DNA from: Verrucomicrobiota bacterium
GTDB lineage: Bacteria; Verrucomicrobiota; Verrucomicrobiia; Limisphaerales; UBA1412
Length of the DNA stretch: 7,069 bases
NCBI GenBank assembly: GCA_017557085.1
Contig: JAFZAR010000271.1
Span: 1 to 7,069 of the forward strand
Direction of reading: 5' to 3'
The notes below the pieces were generated by a model, which ran no database searches, was not told the DNA's origin, and saw only the letters and a program-made list of their open reading frames with translations. Positions 5,154 to 7,069 of the stretch are shown one piece after another. How positions within the stretch are numbered: the stretch's first letter is position 1; each line of letters starts with the position of its first letter. The translations under genes and the position numbers were made by a program.

Positions 5154-7069
5154 TTAATAACTGGAAGATCGGTAGTATTTTTGTCTCTTTCCAGTTGTTA
5201 ATTCTACTTTATAAACTTCATGAGCATCGGGAATAATCGTCCAATTCTCCAAATCCTCACTTTCATAGAGAACTCCTGTAAAGTTCAAAATCAACACACC
5301 GTTTTCCCAGAGGAATGTCAATGTCGGCTCTGTAATGACAGGAGCCGTCACTTCCAATTCTACAGTTTTTTCAACAGATTCATAATTCCTGGAATCATTG
5401 GGAATAAAAGTCGTCTTCAATGTTTGAATTCCTTCTGCAAGAACCGTCCCAGCAGCAGGATCATAAACAAAACTGCCGTCAACATTTGCTGAAGCATTCA
5501 ACTGGACTTCACTCAATGCCGTACCAGCAACAACTGGCTCTGGTGTATTCCAAACAATTACGGGAACAACCTTGGTTACTGTCAATGTTCCAGCTACAAA
5601 TTCATACGTCTTCTCTTTCGGCAATGAACCTTTGGTCACCGAGATAGGATATGTCCCGGCAGGACTACCCAACAGTGCAGTTGTACTCAATTTTGGCTTT
5701 CCATCAATAGAAGCGGTAACATCATTGTCAGCACTATCCAAAATTCGATAAGTAAAAGCAGGATTAGCTGTTCTGTACATACGGGATGCATCATCTGCAA
5801 TAACTCTGTATGTTTCAACAATACTTTCTACCTTTAGTTCAGCAGATTCACTTGTCACACTGCCGGCATTGTTACTTACTCTGACACTGTACTTCCCGGC
5901 ATCCGATAACTGTGCGGATCGAATGGAATAAGTTGATTCAACCGCACCATTAATAGCAACTCCATCTTTATACCACTGATAGTTGAAAGGTTCAGTTCCA
6001 TTCACTGTTATATCAAATGTAACAGGATCGCCCTCATTCACACTCTGATCTTTCGGCTGAATGGAAATTTCCGGAGCTGTTATCTTTTGAGAATAATCCA
6101 CATAATCCAGCTCTGAAGCCAAGAGCACACCTTTATGCAAGCGTATCCGATCCACATAGCCCGAATAACAATACCATCCGGTGGTTTCACTGCCAATACA
6201 ACCTAAAACATCACCGGTATTCGCTCTGAAACTGACTCCACCATCATAAGGATATTCCTTCTTCAATTTACCATCTACATAGACATAGATGATCCCTTCA
6301 CTATGACTATAGGCACAAGCAATATGATGCCATTCTCCATCCTCTGGAATCGGCACGCCTGTATCTATATCCAAAATAGATAAAGTTGTCAGATAAACCG
6401 TCAGATCTTGGCTCACTGCGAAAGCAATACGAGGGGCTTTCCCATCCACCGATCCGAAACATTGGAAGAAAACCTGCTTGTTAGAACTTCTTTGTACACC
6501 TTTGATCCAGGCTTCTATTGAGAAACTGGGATCGGACTGATCTCCAAAATCCAACTTCTTCGTATCAAAAACGATTCGATCTTTTGTACTGTCACCAGCA
6601 TTATTATTTAAATAAAGAGAATAATCTGATTCTGAACCCGCCCACAACGCATCACGAGCCGGAGTAGATGTTGACCAGTTGACAACATTATTTGTCGGTA
6701 TTTCCTCTCCAGCTGCATTGTAAAGCGACACAGATACCGTTCCACTGCTTGCAAAAGGAAGAACAGACTCATTGAAGTTATAAGCCAATACAGTACCATT
6801 CATTTCATCCCGCGGCAGAGATGCGTCAGCATCCAGATCTTCTGCTTTTAATATCCCTTTGTGAAGACGGATTCTATCCAGTTTCCCATCAAAGAGACAA
6901 TATCCCCCACTATTCGCGGCCCCAATGAACAAGACTTTATCAACATAATCTTTAGGATATGATGCCGTCTTCACAGTCTCAACAAATTTCCCATTTTTAT
7001 AAAAATCAAAGCCAACACCTGGAGTCCATGTACAAGCCAGGTGTGTCCATGTTCCCACTTCAAGCTTAA
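5154..7069 (-). CDS. LamG/Ig/MBG multidomain surface protein, lectin-like (5' end missing)
   Basis: The frame stays open to the right edge. A GTG at 7058 is not the true start, because the codons before it (K-L-E) continue a LamG strand, so the N-terminus and any signal peptide lie outside. Numbering from that GTG: C-terminal half of LamG 1 (1-75, ending DRIRLHKGIL); LamG/concanavalin-like domain 2 (about 138-320, WHHIACAY, YVDGK, DRIRLHKGVL); Ig-like domain without the usual cysteine pair (328-411, QWYKDG, SDAGKYSV); MBG-type repeat (415-496, ANPAFTY, AGTYPISV, GTLTVTK); a second Ig-like repeat often found beside MBG (499-571, YDPAAGTVLAEG); and a C-terminal module (579-634, SEDLENWTII, ending KYYRSSSY). 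Stop TAA at 5156-5154. Known: LamG domains bind glycans or proteins, and Ig/MBG repeats act as stalks of secreted adhesins. Inferred: an exported adhesin or glycan-binding surface protein. No catalytic motif is seen, but an enzyme domain could precede the visible part. Confidence 0.9.
   Translation of the reverse strand, partial: KLEVGTWTHLACTWTPGVGFDFYKNGKFVETVKTASYPKDYVDKVLFIGAANSGGYCLFDGKLDRIRLHKGILKAEDLDADASLPRDEMNGTVLAYNFNESVLPFASSGTVSVSLYNAAGEEIPTNNVVNWSTSTPARDALWAGSESDYSLYLNNNAGDSTKDRIVFDTKKLDFGDQSDPSFSIEAWIKGVQRSSNKQVFFQCFGSVDGKAPRIAFAVSQDLTVYLTTLSILDIDTGVPIPEDGEWHHIACAYSHSEGIIYVYVDGKLKKEYPYDGGVSFRANTGDVLGCIGSETTGWYCYSGYVDRIRLHKGVLLASELDYVDYSQKITAPEISIQPKDQSVNEGDPVTFDITVNGTEPFNYQWYKDGVAINGAVESTYSIRSAQLSDAGKYSVRVSNNAGSVTSESAELKVESIVETYRVIADDASRMYRTANPAFTYRILDSADNDVTASIDGKPKLSTTALLGSPAGTYPISVTKGSLPKEKTYEFVAGTLTVTKVVPVIVWNTPEPVVAGTALSEVQLNASANVDGSFVYDPAAGTVLAEGIQTLKTTFIPNDSRNYESVEKTVELEVTAPVITEPTLTFLWENGVLILNFTGVLYESEDLENWTIIPDAHEVYKVELTTGKRQKYYRSSSY
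5962..5982 (-). repeat. Ig-module core repeat, copy in the LamG gene
   Basis: This 21-base stretch encodes YQWYKDG in the Ig domain of the upstream gene and is identical to 150-170 in the third Ig domain of the CotH gene. It marks the most conserved strand of the module, so the identity may reflect protein constraint plus recent module duplication. Confidence 0.7.

Noticed and set aside
5150..5160. Small AT-only palindrome (TTATTTAATAA) at the gene junction as a terminator or operator
   Set aside because: The five-base arms with a single-base centre are too weak for a terminator, and the palindrome overlaps the last codons of the upstream gene. AT-rich chance is sufficient.
5220..5647. Two overlapping plus-strand open frames of 90 and 75 codons
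   Set aside because: They are antisense to the MBG and C-terminal region of the LamG gene, overlap each other in different frames and show no family motif or ribosome binding site.
6608..6799. Minus-strand open frame of 63 codons with a hydrophobic start
   Set aside because: It is out of frame within the LamG gene, where the true frame encodes alignable LamG sequence. The hydrophobic look comes from the shifted reading.
7056..7058. GTG as the start of the LamG gene
   Set aside because: The frame continues upstream to the edge with K-L-E, completing the LamG strand LEVGTWTHLA. A start here would begin in mid-domain without a signal peptide.

Overview
The window is almost entirely coding on the minus strand. 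It holds two large, co-oriented genes for extracellular multidomain proteins, and both run off an edge of the window. The style points to the PVC superphylum (Verrucomicrobiota, Lentisphaerota or Kiritimatiellota): QWYKDG-type Ig modules without cysteines, lamin-tail (LTD) plus CotH architecture, MBG-type repeats, a discoidin-like module with a TKYLNFGG motif, and a W-x-x-I C-terminal module. The DNA is AT-rich by eye (about 40% GC), so a low-GC member is likely. Family assignments come from recognised motifs, not from a database search.

Reading in the direction of transcription (high to low coordinates): 7069-5154 is the 3' part of a LamG-LamG-Ig-MBG-Ig-like protein. Its start lies beyond the right edge. 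After a 13-base gap without a Shine-Dalgarno sequence, 5140-1 is an uninterrupted frame of 1713 codons. It begins with a clear signal peptide and encodes a CotH-type atypical kinase domain embedded in LTD, chitobiase-type, galactose-binding-like, discoidin-like and Ig-like modules. Its end lies beyond the left edge. The plus strand shows no convincing gene, and there are no RNA genes, CRISPR arrays, insertion sequences or terminators.

The close tandem arrangement suggests co-transcription. One gene encodes a lectin-like/adhesive surface protein and the next a secreted CotH-like enzyme decorated with carbohydrate-binding and adhesion modules. A joint role in a cell-surface or extracellular matrix layer is plausible, but this is inference. 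The most interesting points are the CotH kinase domain in an organism with no sign of sporulation, a chitobiase-type fold split by a nested galactose-binding-like domain, and short nearly identical DNA stretches marking Ig modules in both genes.
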